DNA from: SVEL01 sp045125245
GTDB taxonomy: Bacteria > Bacillota > Clostridia > Lachnospirales > Lachnospiraceae
Assembly (NCBI GenBank): GCA_045125245.1
Contig: JBGVNF010000107.1
Coordinates: 1-64,000 of the forward strand
Direction: 5' to 3'
Length of the DNA stretch: 64,000 bases
The notes under the pieces were generated by a model, which made no database searches, was not told the origin of the DNA, and saw only the letters and a program-made list of their open reading frames with translations. The translations under genes were made by a program, and so were the position numbers. The number at the start of each line of letters is the position of its first letter. Position 1 is the first letter of the stretch. Below, one piece after another: positions 63,464 to 64,000 of the stretch.

Positions 63464-64000
63464 ATGAATCAGGAATTTATAAAAGAATTAGCTGATATAG
63501 TAGGAGAAAGTAATGTGTATAGCGATGAAGTAATGGCTAGACACATTACTTTTCGTGTTGGCGGAAAAACTAAATATATGGTGGATATAACAGGAGAGGA
63601 AGAATTAGTTAAGGTTATTCTTCTTATGAAAAAGTGGCCAGATATTCCATATTATGTAATAGGTAATGGAAGTAATATGTTATTCACAGACGAGGGATAT
63701 AACGGTCTTATTATAAAGATAAGCAATAAAATGTCGGATGTGGATATTCATGATTTAAGAATAGTAGCCAAGGCAGGTGCTATGCTTTCACGTGTGGCAA
63801 AGCTTGCATATGAGGAAGGCTTAAGCGGTATGGAGCGTTTGTCAGGAATTCCTGGTACTATCGGCGGCGCAGTAGCGATGAATGCAGGTGCATATGGAGC
63901 AGAGATTAAGGATATAATAGTTTGTGCCAAGGTTCTTGATAGAGAGACGGGAGAAGTGTTTATCTTAGAAAAGGATGAACTTGACTTAAGCTATCGCCAC
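63464..64000 (+). CDS. murB: UDP-N-acetylmuramate dehydrogenase MurB, partial (3' end outside window)
   Basis: The first 179 codons are present and the frame is open to the window's end. It reduces UDP-GlcNAc-enolpyruvate to UDP-MurNAc using FAD and NADPH in peptidoglycan synthesis. The FAD-binding segment HITFRVGGK and YVIGNGSNMLF, and SGIPGTIGGAVAMNAGAYG are intact. The start ATG at 63464 follows GAAAGG. Full MurB is about 300 residues, so 40% is missing. rapZ-yvcK-whiA would be expected downstream. Confidence 0.93.
   Translation, partial: MNQEFIKELADIVGESNVYSDEVMARHITFRVGGKTKYMVDITGEEELVKVILLMKKWPDIPYYVIGNGSNMLFTDEGYNGLIIKISNKMSDVDIHDLRIVAKAGAMLSRVAKLAYEEGLSGMERLSGIPGTIGGAVAMNAGAYGAEIKDIIVCAKVLDRETGEVFILEKDELDLSYRH

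Overview
The window reads as a chromosomal segment of a low-GC, monoderm Clostridia, most like Lachnospiraceae. The evidence is AT-rich sequence, AGGAGG-type ribosome binding sites, a gram-positive uvrC-hprK-ROK kinase-murB block, an FMN riboswitch with RibU, a YtrA-type GntR/ABC operon, an LtaS-like sulfatase, and many c-di-GMP proteins. This is inferred from gene families; I could not run a database search.

Layout. Bases 1-8.6 kb hold a GNAT acetyltransferase, an ECF S-component, a membrane diguanylate cyclase, a ZIP metal transporter, a CHASE2/HD-GYP phosphodiesterase, a frameshifted FecR-like gene and an SDR oxidoreductase on the minus strand. From 8.85 to 34.4 kb lies one compact plus-strand operon of eleven genes. 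From 34.5 to 45.3 kb come a second diguanylate cyclase, purC, a chemoreceptor, an NSS-family symporter, birA-bioY, a 281-bp MITE-like inverted-repeat element, an Mrp P-loop protein, a GntR-ABC operon and an SSB-like protein. From 45.5 to 52.3 kb are a TIR-domain membrane protein, a DHH phosphoesterase, a metallophosphoesterase, an anion permease, endonuclease III and an Rpn-type nuclease. From 52.4 to 64 kb are ribU with its riboswitch, an LtaS-like protein, a two-component system, ftsH, uvrC, hprK, a ROK kinase and the start of murB.

The standout is the 25.6-kb operon. Its middle encodes F1-ATPase homologues in canonical atp order (c, fused b-delta, alpha, gamma, beta, epsilon), but with no subunit a. 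The c-like subunit lacks the ion-binding carboxylate in both helices, while alpha and beta keep their Walker motifs, catalytic glutamate and arginine finger. The ATPase genes are flanked by, and overlap with, genes for membrane-anchored surface proteins: a 2244-residue protein with 62 Gly-X-Y triplets, a 647-residue protein with 61 Gly-Gly-X triplets, a 250-residue protein, and a 3576-residue Thr-rich/GLUG-repeat protein. These four share an N-terminal membrane anchor and a similar beta-rich head. A five-helix membrane protein sits where a replacement Fo component might be expected.

The simplest reading is an ATP-hydrolysing rotary machine that is not coupled to H+ or Na+ transport and instead acts mechanically on a giant extracellular assembly. 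The nearest known idea is the F1-like ATPases of mycoplasmas, one of which powers gliding. Mechanical coupling is inference; the gene content and missing carboxylate are directly visible.
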